DNA of 64,000 nt from Ascaphus truei (GCA_036426205.1 CM071570.1:54984676-55048675), one strand, 5' to 3'. Positions 9,995-21,200 are shown, numbered from the stretch's first letter. Translations and numbers: made by a program. The notes: generated from the sequence alone by a model not told the origin.

Positions 9995-11674
9995 ATGTGG
10001 AAGGAGAACCTCCTGTGGCGCTGAGGCAAGAATAGGGATAGGATTGTGGATAAAGTTCTTCTCGTGGGCTAATACCTCAAAAAAGGAAGACAAGATGTAC
10101 AAAAAACACTGCAATAGTGCATTACCCAGGGACAATAATATAAAGAGAGCAATTTAATATAAAACAATTAATTATAAAACAAATAAAACAATTGAACCAA
10201 ACATAGTGTATGCAATATAAAAAAACTTTCATGTGCTTGTGCACTTGGAAGATGAAGCTTGCTCCGCCTTGATAAAAATTGAAATCCTACTCGCCAAAGG
10301 TGACTAGGACATGCACATTTGTTTTAGGATCTTTTTGCCAGGTACACCGCTCGCCGTGGGGTGAAATAAGCCAGTCACTGGGGAGGATCGCCTTCTATAC
10401 TCGGAGTCTGCTTGCTGCCTGAGTCTGGTCGATCGGTTCCACTGCTGACGTCACCGCCTGGATCTCACTGCTACGGTGATGCCAAAAACCTCCAACGCGT
10501 TTCAAAACTCTTAATAGTGGGTTTCTTCGTCAGGGATAGATGCTGCATGGGTCTGTGCTTCTATATATACCCCAGTTCATTCAATTATGGTAATTGTTAA
10601 TTACTTTGGGTGACACCCAGTGAAGAGTCCTCTGATAGAACATGGATGTAGATAGTTCTCTGATAGAACATGAATGTAAATTTCATCAAAAGGTAAACAA
10701 AAGTTAACGAGTTTAAATGTACTTACAATATTGATCAATATTGAATCATAAATGCCCAGATTACGGTTCATAATTTATAGGGGGAAATGAATAGAACCCT
10801 CCTTCATAATGGACTAAATAAGTAAGTAAAATGTGAAACAACCGTGCCTGTGCAAATGAGTCAATATGTCAATATATCAATGCAATACAATTTGCTACAA
10901 CATATACAACGATACACAACAAAATACATCAAAATCAAAACGTTCTAATGCTTGAATATAAATATGCAAATATAAAGAAAAATTTATATTTATATAATTG
11001 TCAACATGTATTTATACAACATATTGCTTAGCACCTATTGGAGAGACAATTTATTGGAGAGACAATTTGTCAGATAGGAAACATGAGAGAATAACTTACA
11101 ATGTACTATCAATCATAGTATTGTGTTATTGTGAATTTCTCATAATGATTTACTACAATATCATTAGTTATAAGAATATTAGTAAAAAAATAATAATTGA
11201 TGTTAATGATTGAGTTAAAAAAGGTGAAATTAAATAAACTTAAATTAAACGAATTTAATGATATTTGGCAGGCAAACACATATGATGAACAGCAACAATC
11301 AGAAGTGTGATACTTTTAACACTTGTCGGCAGACAAAGACACTGTTCATTTTATGTAATATTATTTAAGGAAAGCTGATAGGTCAAATTCAATGTTTAAC
11401 CCCTGTGGACTTTGCAGTGTTTTTTGTACATCTTGTCTTCCTTTTTTGAGGTATTAGCCCATGAGAAGAACTTTATCCACAATCCTATCCCTATTCTTGC
11501 CTCAGCGCCACAGGAGGTTCTCCTTCCACATTTCCATATCTGGTTGGGAGATACCAGAATAACCTTTTGGGCAGCTCCAGGACTACCTTTTGGACTTTGT
11601 ATCACAGGTTTTTTCTATATATTGTCATTTTTAATAATTTGTTTGCACGAGCGCTATATTGCACTTATATTATC
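9995..11674 (-). mobile_element. foldback retroelement with 18-bp target duplication
   Basis: The host sequence ACTGGATGGAATACCTAA occurs at 9977-9994 and again at 11675-11692, an 18-bp target-site duplication. Inside, 9995-10114 and 11412-11533 are inverted copies of ~120 bp with one clear mismatch. An arm-specific mark is GTGGAAGGAGAACCTCC. On the minus strand the order is short body (11674-11534), arm, ~1.3-kb interior, arm, target duplication. The interior carries a hammerhead-like motif on the same strand. The long duplication argues for target-primed insertion (Penelope-like or LINE-driven) rather than a cut-and-paste transposase. No coding frame of note. Confidence 0.8.
10494..10536 (-). 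ncRNA. hammerhead-ribozyme-like motif
   Basis: On the minus strand, CTGACGA (10527-10533) is followed by a hairpin with AAAC paired to GTTT, then GAAA (10500-10503) and CGCGTTGGAGG. This is the order of a hammerhead core: CUGANGA, stem II, GAAA, short palindromic stem III, GUU cleavage triplet. UCC before the core can pair with GGA after the proposed site to start stem I. Hammerheads with a very short stem III are known from Penelope-like retroelements. Cleavage activity is not shown by sequence alone. Confidence 0.6.
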
Positions 11675-12699
11675 ACTGGATGGAATACCTAATAAATTAT
11701 GTAGCATAATTTCAGCCCTTTACCTTCGCACATCCTGCAAAATAAAAGCCTACAATGAGGAAAGTCGTGAATTTACAATAAATTCCAGAGTTAGGCAAGG
11801 GGGCATTTTGTCAATGGAATCGATATCGTCCTGACAAAAGCATTGGATAATCAGCCGGGAGGTGTGATCGTTTATCCAAATAACTTTGTACTGACTGATT
11901 TTACATTTGCTGACGAAATTGCTCTGATCGCAGACTCATTGGACTCGTTACAGGGCATGGTGGACCGAGTGACAAATGAAGCCCGTAAACTTGGCCTACT
12001 TTTGAGCAGTAGCAAATCCAAACTTTTAATGTACGGCAACCACCTAGTTGACCCAACGATCCACATTCAAAATGAGCCCATCGAGACTATTGACCACTTC
12101 ACCTACCTTGGAAGCAATATTACCGGAAATGGAGACATCTCATCAGAAATAAACACTATAATACAAAAAGCTACAATTGCGTGGGGCTCACTTAAGAAAC
12201 TTTGGGCCAGCAAAGTTATTCTACCGACTTTATTATACGGTTTTGAAACCTGGCCGGTAAAGGTGACACACCAACATAAACTGGACTTATTTCAAAATCG
12301 GTGCCTGTGCTGACTAACAAAAACCAAATATACTGATAGGACGTCCAATGCTGAAATTCGACGAAAATGCAATGTTTCTGAAACTGTGTCGGCCATTATA
12401 GAACATAGACGTGGCGTTGGTTAGGCCACACATTGCGGATGCGACACAGGATTCCAAAAATAACCCTAATGGCTGAAACTGGTCCGACATGGAAACGACC
12501 GAAGGGTGGCGTTAAGGCTACAACATTGAGATACTTTAAGCGAAAAGCTGAGGACCTGGTTATGCGCCCTTTCAACCTTAGCCTAAGAATATTTAATGAA
12601 GACTGGTTATAGAACCTAACAACTCTAGCCCATGACCGCAAACAACGGAGACAAATTTCCGTGGAAGTCGCCTATACCCATCCTGGGTGAAGAGGCGAA

Positions 12700-13536
12700 A
12701 ACAACAAAAAACAAAAATATGTAACATGATGACCTCTCCCAATAAACAAGTCTTTTTAACTTTTATCTTTTCCCCTACAGCTTTACTCATTTGACTCATT
12801 TGATGCATTTATACTAGGAAGTGCACGATGGACTAGATTATTTAGGAACACTAGATTTATTATGAAAATCCAAAATGGAGTAGAGGACTAATCTATTTTC
12901 AATTCTATGCACCGCTTTGATGCAAACCAGTAAACAGATCGCTATAGGATTTCAGACTATTGCCTAATTGCATGGCAACTATGGTAATGTCCTTAAAGTA
13001 CTGGAATATTCTCAGCTAGCTCTCTGGGATTTGAGTAAATTCACCAACTGTTCACTGTTGAACGGTCATCCACAACGTTTCATTTTAGACACTAGCAAAT
13101 TACTCAATGCAGGAAACCTTAACTCTGCCATCATGTGGCAGAATACTGTATAGCATGGTAACTCCCATCATGCTCATCATACTCCCATATACTTTACAAT
13201 TCACTTAACAAAGGGAGGATTATCATTACAATACACACAACAGACCAGAGGTAATTACCGTATATCATGTATCATCACTGCTGTCCTGAAAATAACTAAG
13301 ATGTTTATTAGCACAATTGCTTATTTAGCAAAGTATTTAAGTGAGTCTATCTTGGTTGTGAGCCATATGGCTGTGTCACATAAAGTGTCTGGAGTTAATA
13401 CTGGAGTTAGAATTGGAGTTGAATACTACAAGATCTGAACTCTGCACTTCAAAAACAACTACAACCTTGTAACTGTGAGAACTTGACTTTCTAAATGCTG
13501 TGATAATTTTGTATTCTTCCTATCCTCCAGTATATG
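12700..13536. other. intronic sequence, no feature seen
   Basis: AT-rich, no splice-flanked conserved frame. The short word CAACGTTTCATTTTAG near 13075 resembles a hammerhead flank but has no core around it. Confidence 0.4.
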
Positions 13537-13544
13537 GTTTAGTC

Positions 13545-13828
13545 CAGGGGAGCGCAATCTTTTTCCCCTGCGCCCCCCTGCTGGCTTTCCCCCTCTCCTC
13601 GCGCCCCCCCTCCTCTTACCTTGATTTAGATGTCCTGGCGTCATGATGTCACGTTGTCATGGCAAAGTGACGTCACATGACCATGACGCCGCGTTGCCAT
13701 GGTGATGCGTCACCAGGAGCGTCTGAATTAAGGTAAGTAAAGCTCTACAGAGGCCCTGCAGCTCCCCCGGCATTAATTTAAATGCCTTCGTGCAGTGAAT
13801 CTCGCGCCCCCCACTTTGCGCACCGCTG
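13545..13828. mobile_element. hAT-type MITE with 8-bp target duplication
   Basis: The direct repeat GTTTAGTC flanks it exactly (13537-13544 and 13829-13836). Ends are CAGGGGAGCGCAA and, reverse-complemented, CAGCGGTGCGCAA. The 8-bp duplication and CAGGGG-type ends are hAT hallmarks. The interior is GC-rich with CGTTGCCATGG and one TGACGTCA (13668). Relatives lie at 46369-46706 and 52662-52898. Too short to encode a transposase. Confidence 0.85.
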
Positions 13829-13849
13829 GTTTAGTCTCTACTCCTGCAT

Positions 13850-14445
13850 CTCGCTATGCCCTCCCTATTGCCTTTTCTCTTAAATGTCTCCTCACTCCTT
13901 TATAAATGTTTCTGTTCTCTCCAACTTCCCCACTCCCCTCCTATCCACATTCCACATTTCATCTCTCCTCCCCTCCTCGTATGTCTGTGCCCATACACTG
14001 CACCATTATTTATACACCTCTTTCCCAACAACTTCATTACCCCTCAATAAAAAGCACCCCACAAATCCTCTATTCACACCCTCTATCTACTCATTCCTGC
14101 AGCTGGGGATATTTCTCCTAATCCTGAACCCAGACATAAACAAACACACCTGCTCTCATCCACGCCTCCCTGCCATCTCCCATGCAAATGGTGTTAACCT
14201 TCTGATTTAATCCTTACCAACCTTAAAACTTGCCCCACAAATCAAGCATCCCAATAGACTCTGGCTATTGTCCCACACCCACAGTCACTCCTGCCACCCA
14301 TTGTGACCAAGCACTGCCATCTACAGCTCTTATTCCTGTCTGTAAGTTTCCCATCATACCTCTTAGATTGTAAGCTCTTTGGGGCAGGGATTTCCTTGGC
14401 ATCGCATGTACGAGCTGTGTTTAAAGGAATAAAATTATCAATTTC
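13850..14445 (+). mobile_element. L2-like LINE fragment with 2A-like remnant
   Basis: The left part encodes, at about 14103-14130, AAGDISPNPEP. This resembles the GDIxPNPGP 2A-type peptide near the ORF2 start of L2/CR1-group elements, with the Gly of NPGP replaced by Glu. The right part (14355-14395) has CTTAGATTGTAAGCTCTT, the typical L2 3'-end wording, also present at 50253. The central EN/RT region is missing, so this is an internally deleted copy. Confidence 0.6.
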
Positions 14446-14639
14446 GATTTGTTGGATTTTTTTTTTTTTACACATGATGGGCAAGTGGAGAGACGTTATG
14501 GGATAGATATGCGTGCATTGTTTAGCCACTAAAGTCCAACACACCTTGCTGGTATCCATATCCCTGGCCTCAGATGTGTTTCAAAGGAAATTATCATTAT
14601 AATTGTATCCTGGAAATGTCTGATCCAGTTTAATTTTCA

Positions 14640-15390
14640 TGACTTCACTATTCGATCAGAGGCAAGAGTCGGTAAAATCCATTAAAATTGCATTTGATAA
14701 AATGTAAGTGCAAAAAACAAGCGCAAGTGACTTCAAAATAAAAAAAAATTATAACCAGTTTATTATAATAATAATAATAATATTTAACTAAAAGTGCAGT
14801 GCAGCTCAACATAGAGACAACCCCAAATGTCTCAAAATAGTGCAAAATACCCAAAAAGAGAGTGCAAATGCACTCTGGTGATAAACCGCTAAGTGACACT
14901 TAAAGTGAAATAAGATAACATTATAGCTTAGATAAATCTCTAAAAGATTTGATTGTAAATTTCTAAAGATGCTTCCACGTAACTTATGTAGAAAGGAACA
15001 AAAATATAGTGCATTATGTCTATATTTTGTTTGGATGTAAGTAGAATATGGGGGATAAGGCCCAGTTGCATGCTATTGGTAGTACAATAGCCAGCGATGG
15101 GTTAAACCTACAGGTGCAGCAACGGTGTGTAGATTCCTAGTGGAAAATTTTCTGTAATATAGCCAAATCCACTCTAAATATAATAAAAAAGAAAGGCAAC
15201 ACATGTTCACTATATTTTTGTTTCTTTCTATATATGTTCTGTTGATGCATCTTTGGAGACCTACAATCAAATCTTTTACTGAGATTTATCTAAGCGGTAA
15301 CGTCATCTTATTTCACTTTGAGTCACTTAGCTGGGTTTTTTTTTATCACCAGTGTGCATTTGCCCTCTTTTTTGGGGGTAATTTGCAAAA
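14640..15390. mobile_element. foldback element with ~120-bp arms
   Basis: 14851-14973 and 15247-15375 are inverted copies. Both contain GCTTAGATAAATCTC, AAAAGATTTGATTGTA and AAAGTGAAATAAGAT in mirrored order, at ~85% identity by eye, around a ~270-bp interior. The left body contains an ATA microsatellite (about 14764-14782). The plan resembles the other foldback retroelements here, but I find no convincing hammerhead core or target duplication. Confidence 0.6.
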
Positions 15391-15397
15391 AGGTACT

Positions 15398-15853
15398 TGT
15401 AGCGCACTTTTCCCCCACCCTCTGGGAGATATGGTGGCTATGGTGTGTGTGTGTGGTGCGTTACCTGTGGCTCACAGGAGGTCAGAGCCTCCGCTACTGG
15501 GAGCCTGGGGTGTGCCTGATCCTTCTGGTGACAGCATCTCCACCTGCACGGGATCCTACTATGTTGGATAACCCCATGACAGGACCCAATACAATAATAC
15601 GCACACTGAATAAAATAACAGTTTACTGTATGCATAAGAATAATAATATACTGTCCCCACATACTAGGCCTTGCACGGACGTACCCTCACAGTGTCCTCC
15701 AACTCAACGTCCACACCTGAGGGGTTATCCCCAAAGTACAGAAGGCCCTTGGGCACCCAACAACCCTGGTGTCCACAAGCAGCAACCCACACAAATGTGT
15801 GAGACAGAGCTGCCCACAACTACTGTGTGTAAAGTTGGTGCACTTGTCGATAC
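15398..15853 (+). mobile_element. unclassified repeat, possible LTR, left part
   Basis: Starts TGTAGCGCACTTTTCCCCC followed by CTCTGGGAGATATGGTGG. A diverged relative begins at 53847 (TGTAGCACATGTTCCCCCC, CTCTGGGAGAT) and shares the later phrase CTTGGTGACAGCGCCTCC / CTGGTGACAGCATCTCC. The CR1 LINE is inserted at its right edge. No gag/pol frame was found, so the LTR assignment is only a guess. Confidence 0.4.
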
Positions 15854-15854
15854 A

Positions 15855-16259
15855 GCTTGCGTGTACTGACTGATATGTGTGGTTGATTCCAAGTGCTGGT
15901 TGTTTAAAGTGTGTGCAGTTAGAACCAGAAGGAAAGGGATGTACTGGGTATACTAGCAGGGGTGGCTGTTTTTTGGGAGTGTGCAGTGGGCTAATCTATT
16001 TTTAAAGTGTGCTGTAATTTGAAGCCTGTAACTTTTTTTTCCCTTTCTCCTGCCTGAGGCAGAGTGGGTGTGGTTGGTTAATTGGCTGGCCTAACACACC
16101 TGCAGTGGGTGGGGTTAGTTAATTGATAACCTAACACACCTGGTGGGTGTCCCTATTTAAACAGAGGCTTCTAACGAATCCTGAGCTTGCGTGTACTGAC
16201 TGATGTGTGGTTGATTTCAAGTGCTGGTTGTTTAAAGTGTGTGCAGTTAGAACCAGAAG
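15855..16259 (+). promoter_or_regulatory. duplicated 5'-UTR segment of the CR1 element
   Basis: A ~77-bp sequence starting GCTTGCGTGTACTGACTGAT and ending GTTAGAACCAGAAG is present at 15855-15931 and again at 16185-16259, 330 bp apart. Between the copies are further short repeats (CCTAACACACCTG twice). Tandem 5' units act as internal promoters in some LINEs; that role here is inference. Confidence 0.55.
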
Positions 16260-16297
16260 CAGTTTGAACAAGGAAGCGGTTAAACAAGGTATAGTTA

Positions 16298-17330
16298 TTG
16301 AAGTACAGTTTACTGTTAGTACTTCTAAACTTCATAGTTGCTAGAATGAGCAGGATTGAAAATGCCACTCAATGCACTTCTTGCCACATGTATGTGCACT
16401 TGGAGCAGCTGTTCCAAGGAGCATACCGCTGTGAAAAGTGTGAGCGGGTGGTCTCTTTAGAGTCAGAGATTGCTGATCTTAAGAGGCAACCTGCAATATT
16501 GAGGGACATTGGCAATCTTGAAAGGGAATTAGAGCTCACTGAGCAGGCCCTTGCTTCGACTAGTGGTGCAGATGGTGGCGCTATTAGTGAGGAGCAGGTA
16601 GGTAGCTTGGTTGCTGTTAGTGAGGAGCAGGTAGGTAGCTGGGTGACAGTTAGAAGGGGAAGCAGGGGCAATAGGGAGAGGCAGGTCGTTTCTGAGCTGA
16701 CACATCCCAATAGATTTGCCATGTTGAGTGAAGATATTGGGAATGTTGGGGCAGAAATGGCAAGGTTGGGGGAGACTAATTCCTCTAGCAGCCAGGGGAA
16801 TAGTTCCTCCAGCACAGAGGGGACTCATGATGCTCAGATACAAAGAAAGATTGTGGTGGTAGGGGACTCCATTATTAGGAAGGTAGATAGGGCAATCTGT
16901 TGTCAGGACCGCATGAACCGAACAGTTTGTTGTCTCCCGGGTGCTCGGGTTCGGCACATTGCGGATCGGGTAGACAGATTGTTTGGGGGAGGGGGCTGGG
17001 ATTGTACACGTTGGCACCAATGACAAAGTTAGAGAAAGATGGAGGGTCCTAAAAAATGATTACAGGGATCTAGGCCAAAAGCTTAAGGCAAGGACCTCCA
17101 AGGTAGTATTTTCTGAAATACTACTGTACCAGACAGTCAGAGATCAGGGAGGTTAATGCATGGCTAAGAAAGTGGTGCAGGAAGGAGGGGTTTGGGTTTT
17201 TAGAGCACTGGGGCTCCTTTTCTGAGAGGTGCCATCTATATTCTAGGGACGGATTGCACCTCAATGAAGAGGGATCTTCTGTGCTAGGGGGGAGAATGCT
17301 AAAAAGGTTGCAGGAGATTTTAAACTAGGA
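16298..17330 (+). pseudogene. CR1 ORF1: zinc finger and SGNH esterase domain, frameshifted
   Basis: ORF1 of CR1-group LINEs encodes a nucleic-acid-binding protein with an esterase domain. The open frame runs 241 codons (16298-17023; an in-frame Met lies slightly downstream at 16346). Residues ~25-55 contain C-x2-C ... C-x2-C, a PHD/zinc-finger-like pair. Two near-identical copies of SEEQVGS follow. Near residue 187 is VVVGDSIIR, the GDS block of the SGNH fold. The next block, VHVGTND, is present at about 17005-17025 but in a different frame. A 1-2 base slip in the G-rich run at ~16985-17000 therefore ends the frame early at TGG-CAC-CAA-TGA. Further stops follow toward 17330. The protein would be truncated before its catalytic Asp/His region. 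Confidence 0.82.
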
Positions 17331-17405
17331 TGGAGGGGGGAGGGGAGTGAAACAGATAATGAACTAAATGGAATAGAGGAGGATACAAGGTGGTATGGAG
17401 GTAGA

Positions 17406-20337
17406 ATGGGGGCAAGTGCAAGTTTGACAAGCAGTGAGACACCCATAGTAAATACAGATAATACTAGAAAACTTCTAAAGACTAAACAAAGTGGGCGCAG
17501 AAAGGAAGGAGCAGATAAGATAATAGTACAGGCTGAAAAAAAACTTAAATGCATGCTTGCTAATACAAGAAGCCTGACAGATACAATGGGGGAGCTTGAA
17601 TTAATAGCTGCAAGGGAGCCGTATGATATCATAGGCATTACTGAAACATGGTGGGATGAAACTCATGACTGGACAGTTAATTTAGAGGGTTATTCTCTTT
17701 TTCGGAAGGATCGAACAAATAGAGGGGGAGGTGAAGTATGTTTATATGTTAAACCGGATCTAAAACCTATTATAATGGATGACGTCTATGAAGGGAATGA
17801 TGAAATTGTAGAGACTTTGTGGATAGAAATTAGCAGTGGAGGTAAAAGTATAAAGAAAATGTTTGTCGTGATATGCTATAAACCACCAAATATCTGTGAG
17901 ATTGAGGAAGCTAAAATACTTTTGCAAATGGAGAAGGCATCAAAACTTGGTCATGTTTGCATAATGGGGGATTTTAATTATCCAGACATAGACTGGGGCA
18001 ATGAGATTAGCGTTACAACAAAAGGGAACAGGTTTTTGAGGGTGCTTAAAGACAATTATATGACCCAAATTATTGAGGAACCAACCAGGAGAGGGGCAGT
18101 TCTGGATTTGGTCATATCAAACAATGTAGAAGTAATAACAAATATTCAAGTCCTGGAACATTTGGGTAACAGTGATCATAACATGGTCTCATTTGAAATA
18201 AATTATCAAAAAACAGATTACTTGGGTTCAACAAAGACCTTCAACTTTGGAAAGGCAGATTTTAATAAACTGAGGTCTAATCTAGTAGTAATACAATGGG
18301 ATGATGTTTTTGCAGGGAAAAATGTAGAAGATAAATGGGCAGTCTTTAAAACATTGTTAGAAAAGCACACTTATCAGTGTATACCCTTGGGTAATAACTA
18401 TAAAAGAAATACGTCAAAACCAATGTGTCTAAATAAACAGGTAGGGGAGGAAATGGACAAGAAGAGGAAGGCGTTTAGATTCTTTAAGTCAGAAGGGACA
18501 GAGACATCGTATCAGAATTCTAAGGAATGTAACAAAAATTGCAAAACGGCAATCAAATTAGCAAAAATGGATAATGAAAAAAGGATTGCAATAGAAAGTA
18601 AGGTCAACCCTAAAAAATTCTTTAAGTACCTTAATAACAAAAAAATGAGAAAAGAAAATATAGGACCCTTTCAGTGTGAGATGGGTAGGCAGATTATTGG
18701 AGATAAGGAAAAAGCAGAGGTATTAAACAAATTCTTTGCCTCTTTGTTTACCAGGGAAGAATCAAGTTCAATAGTAGTGTCGCAGGAGGAAGCCACAACC
18801 TCCATATTAATGAACAATTGGTTAACTGAGGAAGAAGTTCATAAGCGACTTGAAAAAATTAAAGTAAATAAGGCACCTGGCCCCGATGGCATACATCCAA
18901 GAGTTCTCAAGGAGTTAAGCTTAGTAATAGCAAAACCATTATATTTAATATTCAATGACTCCATTTCTACAGGCTCAGTACCACAAGATTGGCGTAAAGC
19001 AGATGTGGTGCCTATATTTAAAAAGGGAGCTAGATCACAACCGGGAAATTACAGACCTGTAAGCCTGACTTCAATAGTAGGGAAACTACTTGAAGGTTTA
19101 ATACGGGATAATATTCAGGAATACCTAATGGAAAATAAAATTATTAGTAATAGTCAGCATGGATTTATGAAGGATAGATCTTGCCAAACTAACCTTATTT
19201 GTTTCTTTGAGGCGGTAAGTAGGAATCTAGACCAGGGTAATGCCGTTGATGTGGTCTACTTAGATTTTGCAAAGGCTTTTGATACGGTTTCACACGAGGT
19301 TGGTGTACAAAATAAAGAAAGTTGGACTCAGTAATAATATATGCAACTGGATTGAAAACTGGTTAAAGGACAGACACCAGAGGGTTGTCATAAATTGAAC
19401 TTTTTCAGGTTGGGCTAAAGTCATGAGTGGAGTACCTCAAGGATCGGTACTGGGACCCCTGCTTTTTAACTTGTTTATTCATGACCTTGAGTTTGGGATC
19501 GAGAGCAAAGTCTCCATCTTTGCTGATGATACTAAATTGTGTAAGGTAATAGAATCAGAACAGGATGTAATTTCTCTCCAGAAGGACTTGGAAAGACTGG
19601 AAACTTGGGCAGGTAAATGGCAGATGAGGTTTAATACAGATAAATGTAAGGTTATGCATTTGGGATACAAGAATAAAAAGGCGACTTACAAATTAAATGG
19701 AGATATATTGGGGGAATCCTTGATGGAGAAGGATTTAGGAGTGCTTGTAGACAGCAGGCTTAGCAATAGTGCCCAATGTCATGCAGTAGCTGCAAAGGCA
19801 AACAAGATCTTATCTTGCATCAAACGGGCAATGGATGGAAGGGAAGTAAACATAATTATGCCCCTTTACAAAGCATTAGTAAGACCACACCTTGAATATG
19901 GAGTACAATTTTGGGCACCAATCCTAAGAAAAGACATTATGGAACTAGAGAGAGTGCAGAGAAGAGCCACCAAATTAATAAAGGGGATGGACATTCTAAC
20001 TTATGAGGAGAGGCTAGCTAATTTAGATTTATTTACATTAGAAAAGAGGCGTCTAAGAGGGGATATGATAACTATATACAAATATATTCAGGGACAATAC
20101 AAGGAGCTTTCAAAATAACTTCATCCCACGGGCAGTACAAAGGACTCGGGCTATCCCTTAAGGTTGGAGGAGAGGAAATTTCACCAGCAACAAAGGAAAG
20201 CGTTCTTTACAGTAAGGGCAGTTAAAATGTGGAATTCATTACCCATGGAGACTGTGATGGCAGATACAATAGATTTGTTCAAAAAAAGGTTGGACATCTT
20301 TTTAGATGGGAAAGGTATACAGGGATATACCAAATAA
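17406..20337 (+). pseudogene. CR1 ORF2: APE endonuclease and reverse transcriptase, three lesions
   Basis: ORF2 nicks target DNA and copies the element RNA. The first open frame (642 codons, 17406-19334) carries the whole endonuclease: CMLANTRSL, IGITETWW, the GGGEVCLYV strand, MGDFNYPDIDW, LDLVISN and SDHNMVSFE, so its catalytic Glu, Asp and His are visible. RT motifs follow: NKAPGPDGIHP, NYRPVSLTS, QHGFMKDRSC and LDFAKAFDTVSH. A single-base slip at ~19295 throws the frame off. A TGA at 19396 follows in the true frame. The second frame (19423-20118) resumes with SGVPQGSVLGPL and the active site FADDTKL. Another slip near 20115-20150 precedes the C-terminus (KMWNSLPMETV), which ends at TAA 20335-20337. 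The catalytic residues are intact; the reading frame is not. Confidence 0.9.
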
Positions 20338-20560
20338 GTATACATGGGAAGGATGTTGATCCAGGGATTAATCCGATTGCCAATTCTTGGAGTCAGGAAG
20401 GAATTAATTTTTCCCCTTAATGGGGTTTTTTGTTTGCCTTCCTCTAGATCAATACGTATAGATATAGGATAAAGTATCTGTTGTCTAAATTTAGCATAGG
20501 TTGAACTTGATGGACGGAAGTCTTTTTTCAACCTCATCTACTATGTAACTATGTAACTAT

Positions 20561-21200
20561 GATACCTGCCAGGTAATCCAGCACCCGGTAGCGCCACAAC
20601 GGAAAGATAGGATCCACTGATCCAGCGATGGTTATTGTCAATGACGACTCCGCCTCCGCGTGGGGTGAATTCCCGCGTGGATGGTATCACCATTGAAGAT
20701 AGTTTCTGATCTGTAGGGTGATCTGGTCCCAGATCGCCAGTTCGCTTCCGCGTCCTGGCTGTGTCAATCACACTGGTGCTGCAGGGGCAGTGTCTCTAAC
20801 TACTGGGCCTGTCCCTGCAGTGACCTCAAGCTGAGGGGAGTCAGGGGCCTAAGGGGGTCTCTGGCCTAGTGCAGGGGTCACAGACACCCTTCACCTACAC
20901 AACCAACTCTATCCTGGTCCCAGCTCTGACTGGCGTGCTCCTAGCGCGCAATGTATCAATATTCCCTTGCAGGGGAATCAGGCCTCGCGATTGGCTGCTC
21001 GCTTACACCTGACTAACAGCCCCTTTGCCTTCTGGGGGCTGTTGTCCCAGCGAAGCCCTATCTGGGTAATGGCCATCTCTCTGCGCATGCACGACCATAT
21101 TCAAGATGGCGGCACCCTCCAAAGGGAGCAGCCTCTCTGATACTGCCAGCATCTGCCCGCTGCCTAGCGCACCCGCACTGGGAGGTAAGTTGCAATAGGG
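20561..21200. other. unclassified GC-rich repeat, right of CR1
   Basis: Moderately CpG-rich, with phrases such as CAAGATGGCGGCACCC and CTGCAGGGGCAGTGTC. It may be the right part of the element beginning at 15398, split by the CR1 insertion. No coding frame recognised. Confidence 0.35.

Larger units (their letters stand above)
9480..12690 (+). pseudogene. decayed non-LTR retrotransposon (reverse transcriptase)
   Basis: Pieces of one LINE polyprotein appear in order but in shifting frames. Near 9510-9590 is the RT N-terminal motif KLKNKAPGDDGL. Near 9905-9960 is FLDFTAAFDSI (RT block with the first catalytic Asp). Near 11760-11800 is SRVRQGG, and near 11885-11930 FADEIALIAD, the RT active-site region with ADE for ADD. 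Near 12090 is TYLGSNITGNGD and near 12230 LPTLLYGFETW. Numerous stops and frameshifts make it non-functional. The clade is unclear (RTE or related). It is cleanly interrupted by the element at 9995-11674; the words LDGIP resume after the insertion. Confidence 0.8.
15854..20560 (+). mobile_element. near-full-length CR1 LINE
   Basis: This 4.7-kb element has a 5' region with a duplicated ~77-bp segment, ORF1 (zinc finger plus SGNH esterase), ORF2 (APE endonuclease plus RT) and a 3' UTR ending in CTACTATGTAACTATGTAAC. GATAC flanks it at 15849-15853 and 20561-20565, which may be a short target duplication. Both ORFs carry a few lesions only, so insertion is fairly recent, but this copy cannot move on its own. 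A minus-strand fragment of the same 3' UTR lies at 46340-46800. Confidence 0.92.

Noticed and set aside
13060..13100. Hammerhead-like GAAACGTTG word on the minus strand
   Set aside because: No CUGAUGA core and no stem II hairpin next to it.
14974..15010. GTAACTTATGTAGAAAGG in the interior of a foldback element as hammerhead stem II plus GAAA
   Set aside because: The CUGAUGA half is missing and the stem is imperfect.
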